A model generated the notes under the pieces. That model searched no databases. It worked only from the letters and a program-made list of their open reading frames with translations, and had not been told where the DNA came from. A DNA stretch of 64,000 nt from Poriferisodalis sp965215815 (GTDB lineage: Bacteria > Actinomycetota > Acidimicrobiia > Acidimicrobiales > Poriferisodalaceae): assembly GCF_965215815.1 (NCBI RefSeq), contig NZ_CBDCEO010000012.1, forward strand, positions 682,001 through 746,000. Direction: 5' to 3'. The position numbers were made by a program, and so were the translations under genes. Below, one piece after another: positions 35,656 through 48,141 of this stretch (position 1 is its first letter; every line of letters starts with the position of its first letter).

Positions 35656-37191
35656 TCAGACCAGTGCGTCGGGTTCTTCGGCCTTGCGGCGGGCTATGTA
35701 GTCGCGGAGTTCCTCGTCGATGGCGTCGTCGATTGGCGGCGCTTCGTAGTCGGCCAGCATCTGTTTCCACACCGCATTGGCGCGTTGGGCTGCGTCGAGC
35801 GAGCCGTCGTCTGACCAACGCTCGAAGCTGTTGTTGTCTGAAATGGAGGACTGGTAGAAGGCCGACTCGAAGTTCTCCAACGTGTGCGGGTGTCCTAGGA
35901 AATGGTTGCCGTGAGGGTTCGTGAGGAACGCTTCGACGGCCTGCCCGTTGGGCGACATGTCGATGCCCCTGGCGTAGACCTCCATCATTCCGAGCTGGTC
36001 GGCATCCATGATGAGCTTCTCGTAGCTCAACGCCAGACCGCCCTCGAGCCACCCCGCTGCGTGCAGCACGAAGTTCACGCCCGCTGCCATCGTGGGCAGC
36101 AGCGTGGATGCCGATTCGTAGGCAGCCTGTGCATCGGGAGCCTTGGACGACGTGAACTGCCCGCCTGAACGGAAGGGCAGTCCGAGGCGCCGGGCGAGCT
36201 CGGCCATGACGTAGATGGCCAGACCCGCCTCGGGCGTGCCGAAGGTCGGGGCTCCGGTCGCCATCGACATCGACGAGGCAAACGTTCCGAAGATCACTGG
36301 CGCGCCCGGGCGCACTAGCTGGCAGAACGCCATGCCCGACAACGCCTCGGCCAGGCACTGTGCCGCCAGCGCGGCCACCGTCACCGGCGACATGGCGCCA
36401 GCCAGGATGAACGGCGAGATCACACACGCTTGGTTGTGCTGCGCGTAGACCTCCGCTGCACCCAGCATGGTGGCATCCCAGCGCAGGGGCGACGATGCAT
36501 TGATGAGGCTCGTCAGCACCGTGCGGTCGCCCAGGTCACCGCCGAAGCCGATACGGCACAGCTCGACCGAGTCCTCGGCTCGCTTGGCCGCAGTGACCGA
36601 GCCCATGAGCGGCTTGTCGCTGTACCGCAGGTGGGAATACACCATGTCGAGGTGGCGCTTGTTCACCGGCACGTCCACCGGCTCGCACACGGTGCCGCCG
36701 CTGTGGTGCAGGTGGGGGAGCATCCACGCCAGCTTCACCACGTTCTCGAAGTCCTCGAGGGTGGCGTAGCGACGGCCTTTGTCTAGGTCGGTCACGAACG
36801 GCGACCCGTAGTTCGGGGCAAAGACCGTCGCATCGCCGCCGATCGGCACGGACCGAGCCGGGTTTCGAGCGTGCTGAATGTATTCCGAGGGCGCGTTGTC
36901 CTGAACGATCTGCCGGCACAGACCTCGTGGAAAGCGGACGAGCTCCCCATCAACATCGGCACCCGCGTCGCGCCACAGCTCCAGGGCGCGAGGAAATTCC
37001 TGAAAGGCGATACCCACCTCGGACAGGATCGTCTCGGCATTCGCCTCGATCTGGGCCAGGCCTTCGGCATCCAGCACACTGACCGGGGCCAGCTTGCGGG
37101 TCAGGTGGGTGTGCGTGACATCGTCACTGGCAGCCCGCAGAGCCTGCCGGGCCGCCCGCCCGCCTCCTCGTCGTCGTGTTCGTTCCGTCAT
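35656..37191 (-). CDS. MttB-family corrinoid methyltransferase (non-pyrrolysine, MtgB-like)
   Basis: The 511-residue protein belongs to the trimethylamine methyltransferase (MttB) family, recognisable from LDAEGLAQIEANAETILSEV, VFAPNYGSPFVTDLDKGRR, HHSGGTVCEP, and SGGQFTSSKAPDAQAAYES. No in-frame TAG occurs, so it lacks pyrrolysine and is unlikely to be a trimethylamine methyltransferase. Family members without pyrrolysine demethylate glycine betaine, proline betaine, carnitine and similar quaternary amines, giving the methyl group to a corrinoid protein. The dimethylglycine-dehydrogenase-like gene in the same regulon favours glycine betaine, but this is inference. It is the last gene of the operon running down from 41876. 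Confidence 0.85.
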   Translation of the reverse strand: MTERTRRRGGGRAARQALRAASDDVTHTHLTRKLAPVSVLDAEGLAQIEANAETILSEVGIAFQEFPRALELWRDAGADVDGELVRFPRGLCRQIVQDNAPSEYIQHARNPARSVPIGGDATVFAPNYGSPFVTDLDKGRRYATLEDFENVVKLAWMLPHLHHSGGTVCEPVDVPVNKRHLDMVYSHLRYSDKPLMGSVTAAKRAEDSVELCRIGFGGDLGDRTVLTSLINASSPLRWDATMLGAAEVYAQHNQACVISPFILAGAMSPVTVAALAAQCLAEALSGMAFCQLVRPGAPVIFGTFASSMSMATGAPTFGTPEAGLAIYVMAELARRLGLPFRSGGQFTSSKAPDAQAAYESASTLLPTMAAGVNFVLHAAGWLEGGLALSYEKLIMDADQLGMMEVYARGIDMSPNGQAVEAFLTNPHGNHFLGHPHTLENFESAFYQSSISDNNSFERWSDDGSLDAAQRANAVWKQMLADYEAPPIDDAIDEELRDYIARRKAEEPDALV

Positions 37192-37243
37192 CGTTGCTTG
37201 TTGCCTTCCACTGCAGAATCCTTTCTTGCAGACCTACCTTGGT

Positions 37244-39463
<2,220 letters not shown>

Positions 39464-39473
39464 CGGGACCTGG

Positions 39474-40409
39474 CTAACCGGTGCGAGCGCGACGTCCGCC
39501 CTGCCGGCGAGGACGGTCGCCGTTGCCGGCTCTGGCGCCGGCAACGTTGTTCGCCCCCATGGCACTCCGATCTCGGTACTCGGAGATCCAGGCCGCGCAG
39601 TTCCGATCGTTGCCCGCCAGGACATCGCCAGCCATCACGGCTGCCTTCACTTCGGGGTGGAGCGGGTTCATGATGGCTGAGGTCATTCCGGCACCGATCG
39701 CCATCGACAGGAACGTGCCGGTGATGAGGTTGCGGTTGGGCAGGCCGAAGCTCACGTTCGACGCGCCGCAGATGGTGTTCACGCCCAGTTCGTCTCGCAG
39801 GCGTCGCACAAGCTGGAACACCTGCCGACCCGCGGTCGCCATGGCACCGATGGGCATCACCAGCGGATCCACCACCACGTCGTGACGCGCGATGCCGTAG
39901 TCGGCCGCTGCGTTCACGATGCGGCGTGCCACCTCGAAGCGAACATCGGGATCCTCACTGATGCCGGTCTCATCGTTGGATATCGCGACAACGGCGGCCC
40001 CGGCTCGTGCTACAAGCGGGAGGATGCGCTCCATGACCTCGCCTTCGCCGGTCACCGAGTTGATGAGCGGCTTGCCGACGTAGGCATCGACGCCGGCTTC
40101 GAGCGCTTCGATCACCGAGGAATCGATGCAGAGGGGCACGTCGGTGACGGACTGGACCAGCTTGACCGCAGCGGCGAGCATCGCCGGTTCGTCAGCCAGC
40201 GGCACCCCGGCATTCACGTCGAGCATGTGGGCACCCGCAGCAACCTGGGCGAGCGCATCGGCTTCGACCCGGCTGAAGTCGCCCGTCCGCATTTCCTCTG
40301 CGAGCATCTTGCGGCCCGTGGGATTGATGCGTTCGCCGATCATCACGAAGGGGCGATCGAAGCCGATGACGACTTCACGCGTGGCCGAGCTGATGACGGT
40401 GTCGGTCAC
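39474..40409 (-). CDS. Corrinoid:tetrahydrofolate methyltransferase (MtgA/AcsE-like)
   Basis: The 311-residue protein has the pterin-binding barrel of dihydropteroate-synthase-like methyltransferases. Signatures are FVMIGERINPTGRK (residues about 20-33), MLDVNAGVP, LCIDSSVIEALEAG, PLINSVTGEGE, DVVVDPLVMPIG and GASNVSFGLPNRN. It would move the methyl group from methyl-Co(III) on the corrinoid protein to THF, closing the demethylation cycle. The start codon overlaps the end of the DUF1638 gene by four bases. The last 20 or so residues are a basic Arg/Gly-rich tail without homology. Confidence 0.87.
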   Translation of the reverse strand: MTDTVISSATREVVIGFDRPFVMIGERINPTGRKMLAEEMRTGDFSRVEADALAQVAAGAHMLDVNAGVPLADEPAMLAAAVKLVQSVTDVPLCIDSSVIEALEAGVDAYVGKPLINSVTGEGEVMERILPLVARAGAAVVAISNDETGISEDPDVRFEVARRIVNAAADYGIARHDVVVDPLVMPIGAMATAGRQVFQLVRRLRDELGVNTICGASNVSFGLPNRNLITGTFLSMAIGAGMTSAIMNPLHPEVKAAVMAGDVLAGNDRNCAAWISEYRDRSAMGANNVAGARAGNGDRPRRQGGRRARTG

Positions 40410-41152
40410 GCGGGCACCTGGGCAATCGCAGAGCGGCCCCTCGGTGCTGCGACGTGGGTGAGCGCGGTCTCAAGGTCGCCGTAGCCGGTCTCGACGATCT
40501 CCAGCGGAAGTCCCAGACGCTCCGCTCCCGCACGTGCGTACTCGGCGATGCGGGCCCGCTCGGTGCCGTTGGGCGTCTGCGTCAGCAGGACAACCCGCTG
40601 GTAGTTGCCGAAGTACATCTCGGCAAGCTCAGGGTGATCGGCGATGCCGAGACCTCGCCACACGAGCAGGTCGAAGTGCCGGGCGAGGTAATCGGTGAGG
40701 TAGAAGGTTGCCGGTTCAGCCTCGGACATCTCGGCGAAGCGCTGAGCTGTGGCAAAGAACTCGTAGCAGTGGGCACCCTCGATACGCGACACCGCAGGAG
40801 CAACGCCCGTCGCAGACTTCGCCGTGAACTCTTCGCAGAGATCATCGAGAGCGCCAGAGGTGCCGCAGTCTGCGTAGCCGAGCAGCACCTGGGAATAGGT
40901 ACGACCCGCGGCCTGCAGCCGGGCAATGCGCTCGCGCACGGCTCCAGCGATGAGCGCGGGCCGGTTGTGCAGCTTGGCGGGCAGGCACTCCACATCCACG
41001 TGCCCAAGGCCGTGGATGCCCACGATCGCCTGCAATTCGTTGACGAGTGCGCCACAGGCGAGCACGAGGATGCGTTCGGCCGACGCATGCACGCCACTCG
41101 CAGCAGGTGAACTGCTGTTGGGAATCGCCGCGGGCGCGCTGGGGGTTGCCAT
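40406..41152 (-). CDS. DUF1638 protein of the corrinoid operon
   Basis: The 248-residue protein starts one base after the corrinoid protein's stop (TGAGATG) and overlaps the next gene by four bases. ILVLACGALVNELQAI near residue 28 and LLGYADCGTSGALDDL near 92, with GAHCYEFFA, are typical of DUF1638. Genes of this family are regularly found inside corrinoid methyltransferase operons. Their biochemical role is not known to me; a cobalamin- or metal-related accessory function is possible given the conserved Cys and His residues. The tight coupling shows that it belongs to the demethylation machinery. Confidence 0.8.
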   Translation of the reverse strand: MATPSAPAAIPNSSSPAASGVHASAERILVLACGALVNELQAIVGIHGLGHVDVECLPAKLHNRPALIAGAVRERIARLQAAGRTYSQVLLGYADCGTSGALDDLCEEFTAKSATGVAPAVSRIEGAHCYEFFATAQRFAEMSEAEPATFYLTDYLARHFDLLVWRGLGIADHPELAEMYFGNYQRVVLLTQTPNGTERARIAEYARAGAERLGLPLEIVETGYGDLETALTHVAAPRGRSAIAQVPA

Positions 41153-41153
41153 C

Positions 41154-41876
<723 letters not shown>

Positions 41877-41984
41877 GCCCTGCCCCCTCGCCATCGTTAT
41901 GACGTATGCCGGGCACCCCCGTCCCGGTCGCCTGTACCACATCTAGCGTGGAGTCCTGCGGAAGGGTTGTTCCACCTAGCTCTT

Positions 41985-42019
41985 GTTCCGCATAGTGGAA
42001 CTGTGCCGCAGAACGGTAC
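41985..42019. promoter_or_regulatory. Tandem IclR-type operator C
   Basis: GTTCCGCATAGTGGAAC (41985-42001) and GTGCCGCAGAACGGTAC (42003-42019) show the same 18-bp step as operators A and B, in front of the corrinoid operon. An extra half-site GTTCCAC occurs at 41969-41975. The first palindrome has a single mismatch between its arms. Confidence 0.7.
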
Positions 42020-42105
42020 AGCGGTACGGTATCACGTACCTTGCGCAAACGTCTACATACGGCGACATCGCGCCAGGCTCAACTGGAGCCGCCGGCCGGC
42101 AGCTC

Positions 42106-43818
42106 TCAGCGGCGATTAGCGCGGATCTTTCCAGCGAGTTCGGCACCGGCGTCTGCAAGCACTGCCAGTCGCGTGTCGCGGGACGACCGTTCAGTGATCT
42201 CCACGTTGCCCTGCGCCAAGCTGCGCGCTCCGATCGTGACGCGGTAGGGGATGCCCACAAGCTCGGCATCGGCCAGTTTCACGCCGGGCCGCAGCGGCCG
42301 GTCGTCGTAGAGACAGTCGACACCGTGGTCGTTCAGCGTCCGGTAGATCTGCTCGCCAGCGGTTGACTGCGCATCATCAGACGGGTCGAGGACGGTGACA
42401 ACAGCCTCGTACGGGGCGACGGCGACGGGCCAGTACAAGCCCCGCTCGTCGTGGTGTGTCTCGGCCACGGCGGCCATCGCCCGCCCGATGCCAATGCCGT
42501 AGCTGCCCATGATGGGGGTCTGGGCGACGCCATGTGCATCGAGCACCGACACGCCCATCGCTTCGGAATACTTGCGGCCGAGCTTGAAGATGTGCCCAGC
42601 TTCGATGCAGCGCACAATCTCCAACCGAGCGCCGCAGAAGATGCACGGTTCACCTGCCGACACCTCGCGCAGATCCGCCCAACGCGGATCGATGATGTCG
42701 CGCTCGGGGTCCACGCCACGCAGGTGCCAGTCGTCTTCATTGGCTCCGGTCGTCATGGACCGACGGCCGCGCAGCGCCTCATCGGCGTAGACCGGCAGAT
42801 CGTCGACGCCGACTGCGCCGAGACTTCCGGGGTTGGCGCCGAGCTGAGCGAGCGTCTCGGGTGCAGTGGCGGGTCGCACATCGGTGGCACCGCTGCAATC
42901 GGCCAGCTTCTGCAGGTTGAGCTGGTGATCGCCCCGCAGGGCCACGAGGGTGAGCTGATCGTCGAGGACCATCACCATGGTCTTGATCTGCCGGTCAGCC
43001 GGCGCGCCACCGCCGAAGGAGGCGAGCGCATCGATCGTGCGAACCCCTGGAGTGGGAAAGCGTTCGGGTGCGGTGACCGACGGCGGGTCGGTGACGGGCG
43101 ACGCCACCGCGCGGGCTCGCTCCACGTTGGCCCGGTACCCGCATGAGCTGCAGCGGGCCACGTCGTCCTCACCTACGGGCGACGCCACCATGAACTCGAC
43201 ACTGGCATCGCCGCCCATGGCGCCCGAGGAGGCCTGCACGGCCATCACCTCGAGATCGAGACGCTCGAAGATCCGCAAGTAGGCCTCGCGGTGTGCCTCG
43301 AACGAGGCGTCCAGACCCGCTTCGTCGATGTCGAAGCTGTAGGAGTCCTTCATCATGAACTCGCGCACGCGTAACAGTCCGCTGCGCGGGCGCGGCTCGT
43401 CACGGAACTTGGTCTGGATTTGGTACCAGGTCTGGGGCAGTTCCCGATACGAGCTCATCTCCGCCGCGAGCGTTGCGAAGACTTCCTCGTGCGTCATGCC
43501 CAGCACGACCTCGGCATCGTTTCGATCGCGCAGGCGAAACATCTCCGAGCCCATGAGCGCCCATCGACCGCTGCGCCGCCAGAGATCGGCGGGATGCATC
43601 GCCGGCAGCAAGAACTCCTGCGCGCCGATGGCGTCCATTTCTGCCCGCACGATGTCGGCCACCTTGGTGTGCACTCGCAAACCGAGCGGCAACAGGCTGT
43701 AGTGCCCGGAGTGCAGCTGACGGATGAAGCCGGCCCGGATGAGGAGTTGATGGCTAGCGGCCTCAGCCTCTGCGGGCGCATCACGCAGCGTCGGGATAAA
43801 CGAATCAGACCATCGCAT
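42106..43818 (-). CDS. proS: Prolyl-tRNA synthetase, bacterial type
   Basis: The ATG at 43818 gives about 570 residues, the length of the bacterial form with an inserted editing domain. The N-terminus MRWSDSFIPTLRDAPAEAEAASHQLL is standard. Class II motifs are visible: LLPLGLRVHTKVADIVRAEM (motif 1), TKFRDEPRPRSGLLRVREFMMKDSYSF (motif 2 region) and GSYGIGIGRAMAAV (motif 3). The editing insert occupies about residues 230-390, with the Cys-containing CSSCGYRANVERA before it and the GVDDLPVYADEALRG part near its end. The C-terminal anticodon-binding domain starts near VAPYEAVVTVL. It ends 87 bases before operator C, a housekeeping gene outside the C1 module. Confidence 0.93.
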   Translation of the reverse strand: MRWSDSFIPTLRDAPAEAEAASHQLLIRAGFIRQLHSGHYSLLPLGLRVHTKVADIVRAEMDAIGAQEFLLPAMHPADLWRRSGRWALMGSEMFRLRDRNDAEVVLGMTHEEVFATLAAEMSSYRELPQTWYQIQTKFRDEPRPRSGLLRVREFMMKDSYSFDIDEAGLDASFEAHREAYLRIFERLDLEVMAVQASSGAMGGDASVEFMVASPVGEDDVARCSSCGYRANVERARAVASPVTDPPSVTAPERFPTPGVRTIDALASFGGGAPADRQIKTMVMVLDDQLTLVALRGDHQLNLQKLADCSGATDVRPATAPETLAQLGANPGSLGAVGVDDLPVYADEALRGRRSMTTGANEDDWHLRGVDPERDIIDPRWADLREVSAGEPCIFCGARLEIVRCIEAGHIFKLGRKYSEAMGVSVLDAHGVAQTPIMGSYGIGIGRAMAAVAETHHDERGLYWPVAVAPYEAVVTVLDPSDDAQSTAGEQIYRTLNDHGVDCLYDDRPLRPGVKLADAELVGIPYRVTIGARSLAQGNVEITERSSRDTRLAVLADAGAELAGKIRANRR

Positions 43819-43943
43819 CCGACGCAGGGTAAGCGTGCGGACCGTCACATGCTTCGACCATTTCGCAGATTCGGGGCCCCAGAGGCGCCCAGGGATGCGT
43901 TGCGATACGAAGCGTGTCCAGTATCCTCACCCTGCGAAGCCAC

Positions 43944-43966
43944 GACTGCACATCAAGCGTGCAGTC
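43944..43966. promoter_or_regulatory. Perfect 8-7-8 inverted repeat between proS and the helicase gene
   Basis: GACTGCAC (43944-43951) and GTGCAGTC (43959-43966) are perfect reverse complements with a seven-base spacer, in the 285-base divergent promoter region. It could be an operator or a leader hairpin. Nothing else in 43819-44103 is recognisable. Confidence 0.35.
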
Positions 43967-44103
43967 TCGGCAGCGGACCGGGGCCACAGTGCCGACCACG
44001 GTGACTGTGTCCGCAGCGGGTCCTGCATCGACGGCTCGGACCAAGCGCGCAGCGCAGTCCGGACGGGCGGCGCAGTACACCTGTTGGCCCCCCTCATGAC
44101 GCA

Positions 44104-47100
44104 ATGAGCAACAAAGACTCACAGACACGGGTTCCCAACCATGGCGCGTCGGCGCCTGCGAACTTCGCGCGCGCCGCAGATGCTGCCGGCAACGGTGACG
44201 TCATCGTGGCGCCACCCGCAGAACTCCGCAATGGCGCAACGGTCTCTGCATTGGCGTCGATGCGCTGGGAGCAGATTGCTCGCCTTGTATGGGCGGAGGC
44301 CCAAGGCACCACCGGACCTACAGAGGTCGCCACGCTCAAGACCGATCCGCAGCGCTGGGAACGGGTCTTGCTGGACCTGCTCGATCAAACGGAGACCTCA
44401 CTGTCGGGGGCACGCCGTCTGCCGCGTCCGATTCGGCGTCAGGTGGTCCGAGACTTCGAGGCCGACTTCAACGAGCTGGCCGCTGCCTACGAGCGCCTGA
44501 CCGGTCTCGACGCCGCGCATGGACCGGAAGACACCCCCTCCGGCACGGCCAGCGCCGATACCCCCGGTGCCGCTTCGGGACCGCTGGCGGAGCCGGCGGC
44601 GCTGCAGCTGTCGTGGCAGCCCGGGCGGATCGTGGCATGGGCTGCTGGGGCTGGCACCGAACCCGACGCCACCGAGCGAGTCATGGACCGTCTCGTCGCT
44701 GCAGGCGCGCCGGACAGCGTCTGGCGTCCGCATCCGAATATCAAGCTGCCCGAGGGCACCAGCGCCGAGGCAGTCGTCGCCGATATCAGCGACGTCCTGG
44801 GCTGGCTGGTCGGTCTCGACGGACCCGTCGCCAGTGCTGCTTTGGCGTCTCCGGAAGCGGCTGAGGCTTCCCCTGCCGTCATCTCCGAGAACGGTCTGAG
44901 GAACTACGACGAGTCCCTGCACGGCAATGAGCATCTCGACGGAACCGACGGTGACCCCAACGACGATCGCCTCCTCGGTGCCAGTGCGCTGTGGATGCGG
45001 ACCGCTGCCCGCTTGGCAGTGGAACTGGTGGCGGGGGGACGAACGGTGCCGCGGCTTCACCGTGTTCGAAAACGCCGCAATCGCAAGCGGCCCGACACGG
45101 CGGAATTCTCGGTTCAGTGGCAGCCGGCTTCGGCCGAAGCCGACCGGTTGGCAGCGCTCATCAACCGCCTGCCGGGTGCGGTCTCGGCTCCCGAACCGAA
45201 GACGGAGCCGCGCACAACGGTGCAATCGGCCCTGGCCGGCATGGTGGACGCCATCGTGACGAGTGCCGCAAAACGCCTTGACGTTCCAGCGGCATCTCCG
45301 GAGCCCCGCAGCCGGGCAGAGATGGCAGAGGCATTCCTGGCCTATCTGGATGGCACTCGCTTTGTCGGTTCAGCTACTCAAGGCTCGGATCTGGCCCGGC
45401 GAATCGAACTGTGGGCCCGGCCGGTGACTACCGCCGCTCGCCAATGTCTCGTTGTGCGGCTCGACGAGCCTGATGACGCCGGTGCCTGGCACATGGAAGT
45501 GCTGGCTCTCAGCCCGGAGGGCACGACCGAGCCCGTCGAGGTGGCGATGGTGAGCGGCGTCAGCTCGCATCGCACCGAAGTACGCGACCAGCTCACCCGC
45601 CTCGAACGGCTGCTGCCGGTGTTGATGCGCCCTGGCGGCAAGCGACGCGGCGAGGTCGTGCTCAGCCAGGACGAGGCGTGGGAGCTGATGTCTGCCACCG
45701 GCCCGGCGCTGCAATCGGCTGGTTTCAAGGTGGAGGTCCCGAACCTCTCGCGGGAGCGTCCGGCGCCATCGCTGCGGCTCATCGCCGAGGCCACTGACAG
45801 CGCCCTGGGAGCGCAGCAGCTCACCGCAGTGAGCTGGACCGCTGTTTTCGGAGACGTTGAGCTCACAGCGGATCAGATTCACGAGCTGGCCTCACAAGCA
45901 CGACCGCTCGTACGAGATCGGGGCAAATGGATCGCGCTCGATCATGCCGACCTGGCCGAGGCGGCTGCTGCGCTCGCCGAACGAGCAGATGTCACTGCAC
46001 TCACCGGTTCGCAGATGCTGCGCCAGGTACTGGGCCTCGAGGGCCCGACGGTGCGCGGCGGCGTCACCATCTCGGGAGGCGGCTGGGCGGCTGACCTGCT
46101 GCGCTCCGCAGCTGAGATCTCCGCTGCGCCGCGGACCAGCCCCGAGGGTTTCGTCGGCGAGCTGCGCAACTATCAAGCCGAAGCTGTCACGTGGCTGGAG
46201 TTCCTCGACGGGGCCGGTCTTGGGGGTTGTCTGGCCCTGGACATGGGTCTGGGCAAGACCCCAACGATGCTCGCTCGCATCGCAGCAGACCAGCGCCAAG
46301 CGCCGACACTCGTCATAGCGCCACCCGCCGTAGTCGGCAATTGGGCAGCCGAAACCGCACGCTTCACACCGGGGCTGTCGGCGATCATCCACCACGGTCC
46401 GGCTCGGCGCGAACCTGCAGAGCTGGTCCGCACGCTGCGTGAGGGCAGCGAGCAGATCGATGTGGTGATCACGACGTACGGCACCGCTGTGCGCGACATC
46501 GACGCATTCGAAGAGGTCACCTGGGATCGCATCGTGGTCGACGAGGCCCAGGTCATCAAAAATCACACCAGCGAGACTGCCAAGCAGCTTCGGCGACTGT
46601 CTGCCCGCATCCGTGTGGCGTTGACCGGCACCCCGATCGAGAACGGGCTCGGCGATCTGTGGGCGATCATGGATTTCTGCAATCCGGGCTTGGTTGGCTC
46701 AAGGACGCCGTTCATCGCTCAGCTGCAGCAGCCCGGCGACGCTCGAGGAGCTGCCGAGTCGGCCCTGCATGCACTCAACGGCGTGCTGGTGTTCCGCCGC
46801 ACCAAGGTAGAGCCCCAGATCGCCGCTGAGCTGCCCGACCGCATCGACGAGATCGCGCATTGCGCCATGACGCCCGAACAGATCGGCTTGTACCAGGCAG
46901 TCTTGGACCAGTTGATCGTCGACACCGCGGCGAGCGAGCAGGCAGGCGAGAGGCGCAAGGGGGCCGTCTTGGCGGCCATCACCGCGCTCAAGCAGATCTG
47001 CAACCACCCGCTCAACTACCGCCCCGACGACATCGACAGCCAGATCGCCGGACGCAGCGGCAAACTCGACCGCCTGCAGGAGATTCTCGAGGCAGTCTTC

Positions 47101-47673
47101 GCGACGGGGGAGCGGGCGCTGGTGTTCACGCACTTCGCCTCCTGGGGCGAACGCCTGGCGACCCACCTGACGCGACGGACCGGACTGCAGATCGACTGCT
47201 ATCACGGCGGTCTGGGTCGCACAGCCCGCGACCGCATGGTGCACCACTTCCAGACACAGGAAGGACCCGGGGCGATGGTGCTGTCGCTGAAAGCAGGCGG
47301 CACGGGCCTGAACCTGACCGCAGCGAGCCATGTGGTGCTCTACGACCGCTGGTGGAACCCCGCGGTAGAGGATCAGGCCCGCGACCGGGCGTGGCGCATC
47401 GGCCAGACGCGAACAGTCATCTGCCATCGCCTGGTCTGCCCGGGCACCGTCGACGAACGGGTGGAAGAGGTCGTGGCTGGCAAACGGCGTATCGCCGACA
47501 TGGTGCTGCCGAAGTCCAGCTCCATCGGCGATCTCGACTCTGAGCAGCTCCGGCACGCCCTGGGCATCGATCCCGATGCTCTGCTCGCCGACGACTTCGA
47601 CGGAATCGACACCGGCAGCCCGGAGGTCGGCGAGCTGGTGCCCGCCGGTGCCTTCGGCGCAGGTGGGTCATGA
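44104..47673 (+). CDS. SNF2-family DEAD/DEAH-box helicase
   Basis: The 1,189-residue protein has a long N-terminal region (about 1-670) typical of bacterial SNF2 proteins with a SNF2-associated domain. The ATPase core begins at ELRNYQAEAVTWLEFL. Motifs are LDMGLGKTPTML (I), VVITTYGT (Ib), VVDEAQVIKN (II), ALTGTPIEN (III), VLSLKAGGTGLNLTAAS (V) and DQARDRAWRIGQT (VI). Such proteins translocate on double-stranded DNA and remodel protein-DNA complexes. In actinobacteria they often pair with a small Zn-finger protein; here the partner is the overlapping gene at 47670. A repair or RNA-polymerase recycling role is possible. Confidence 0.9.
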   Translation: MSNKDSQTRVPNHGASAPANFARAADAAGNGDVIVAPPAELRNGATVSALASMRWEQIARLVWAEAQGTTGPTEVATLKTDPQRWERVLLDLLDQTETSLSGARRLPRPIRRQVVRDFEADFNELAAAYERLTGLDAAHGPEDTPSGTASADTPGAASGPLAEPAALQLSWQPGRIVAWAAGAGTEPDATERVMDRLVAAGAPDSVWRPHPNIKLPEGTSAEAVVADISDVLGWLVGLDGPVASAALASPEAAEASPAVISENGLRNYDESLHGNEHLDGTDGDPNDDRLLGASALWMRTAARLAVELVAGGRTVPRLHRVRKRRNRKRPDTAEFSVQWQPASAEADRLAALINRLPGAVSAPEPKTEPRTTVQSALAGMVDAIVTSAAKRLDVPAASPEPRSRAEMAEAFLAYLDGTRFVGSATQGSDLARRIELWARPVTTAARQCLVVRLDEPDDAGAWHMEVLALSPEGTTEPVEVAMVSGVSSHRTEVRDQLTRLERLLPVLMRPGGKRRGEVVLSQDEAWELMSATGPALQSAGFKVEVPNLSRERPAPSLRLIAEATDSALGAQQLTAVSWTAVFGDVELTADQIHELASQARPLVRDRGKWIALDHADLAEAAAALAERADVTALTGSQMLRQVLGLEGPTVRGGVTISGGGWAADLLRSAAEISAAPRTSPEGFVGELRNYQAEAVTWLEFLDGAGLGGCLALDMGLGKTPTMLARIAADQRQAPTLVIAPPAVVGNWAAETARFTPGLSAIIHHGPARREPAELVRTLREGSEQIDVVITTYGTAVRDIDAFEEVTWDRIVVDEAQVIKNHTSETAKQLRRLSARIRVALTGTPIENGLGDLWAIMDFCNPGLVGSRTPFIAQLQQPGDARGAAESALHALNGVLVFRRTKVEPQIAAELPDRIDEIAHCAMTPEQIGLYQAVLDQLIVDTAASEQAGERRKGAVLAAITALKQICNHPLNYRPDDIDSQIAGRSGKLDRLQEILEAVFATGERALVFTHFASWGERLATHLTRRTGLQIDCYHGGLGRTARDRMVHHFQTQEGPGAMVLSLKAGGTGLNLTAASHVVLYDRWWNPAVEDQARDRAWRIGQTRTVICHRLVCPGTVDERVEEVVAGKRRIADMVLPKSSSIGDLDSEQLRHALGIDPDALLADDFDGIDTGSPEVGELVPAGAFGAGGS

Positions 47674-48080
47674 GCAGCCGTCGCCGCCGCAAGACCTCGC
47701 GCACCCGCCGCCTCGACGGTGCCGAGGTCCAGCAGCGGCAGGCTGCTGTGGCCAGCGCAGCCTTCTGGCATGGCACAGCCGGGGAGAGGACGCCGCCGGA
47801 AAGTCCTGATGCTGCGGCCAGTTCAGCGGCGGCGACCGTCAGCGCCGAGGACGCTGCGATCGGGTACACCGACTTCGGTACCGATGCGCGCTTCATCTCG
47901 GTCACGACCGACCCGACTTCAACGGTGCGCTCGCTCGGCAAACCGCCGCTCGCGGGACGCGAGATGGTCGCGGAGCATTATTTCGAGGCCGTCTATCAGC
48001 GCGCTGTAGCCATGGCCGGGGCCCTCGCCGCGGCGGGGGATCTGCTCGCTCCAGACGGCGAGGGGCGCACGGCGTCCTGA
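47670..48080 (+). CDS. Small basic protein coupled to the SNF2 helicase
   Basis: The ATG overlaps the helicase stop (ATGA) and gives 136 residues. The N-terminus is strongly basic (MSSRRRRKTSRTRRLDG), the middle is Ala/Ser-rich and the C-terminus is helical (REMVAEHYFEAVYQRAVAMAGAL). No Zn-binding SWIM motif is seen, unlike the usual partners of bacterial SNF2 proteins. The translational coupling indicates a functional link. The basic tail could bind nucleic acid. Function unknown. Confidence 0.65.
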   Translation: MSSRRRRKTSRTRRLDGAEVQQRQAAVASAAFWHGTAGERTPPESPDAAASSAAATVSAEDAAIGYTDFGTDARFISVTTDPTSTVRSLGKPPLAGREMVAEHYFEAVYQRAVAMAGALAAAGDLLAPDGEGRTAS

Positions 48081-48091
48081 CCGTCGTGGTG

Positions 48092-48110
48092 GGGCACGCC
48101 GCGCGTGCCC
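48092..48110. terminator. Strong GC hairpin between convergent genes
   Basis: GGGCACGC-CGC-GCGTGCCC is a perfect 8-bp stem with a three-base loop, 11 bases after the stop of the gene ending at 48080 and 32 bases before the end of the convergent gene. There is no U-tract, so it may act as a bidirectional, factor-assisted terminator. Confidence 0.5.
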
Positions 48111-48141
48111 AGTGGCCCGTAGTAGTGGCCTGGAGTCCAGT

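Noticed and set aside
35656..37191. Pyrrolysine-containing trimethylamine methyltransferase
   Set aside because: The full 511-codon frame has no internal TAG, so this is the non-pyrrolysine type and trimethylamine is unlikely to be the substrate.
41877..42105. Cobalamin riboswitch ahead of the corrinoid operon
   Set aside because: No B12-box-like conserved core was recognisable; the region is explained by the tandem operator. A covariance search would be decisive.
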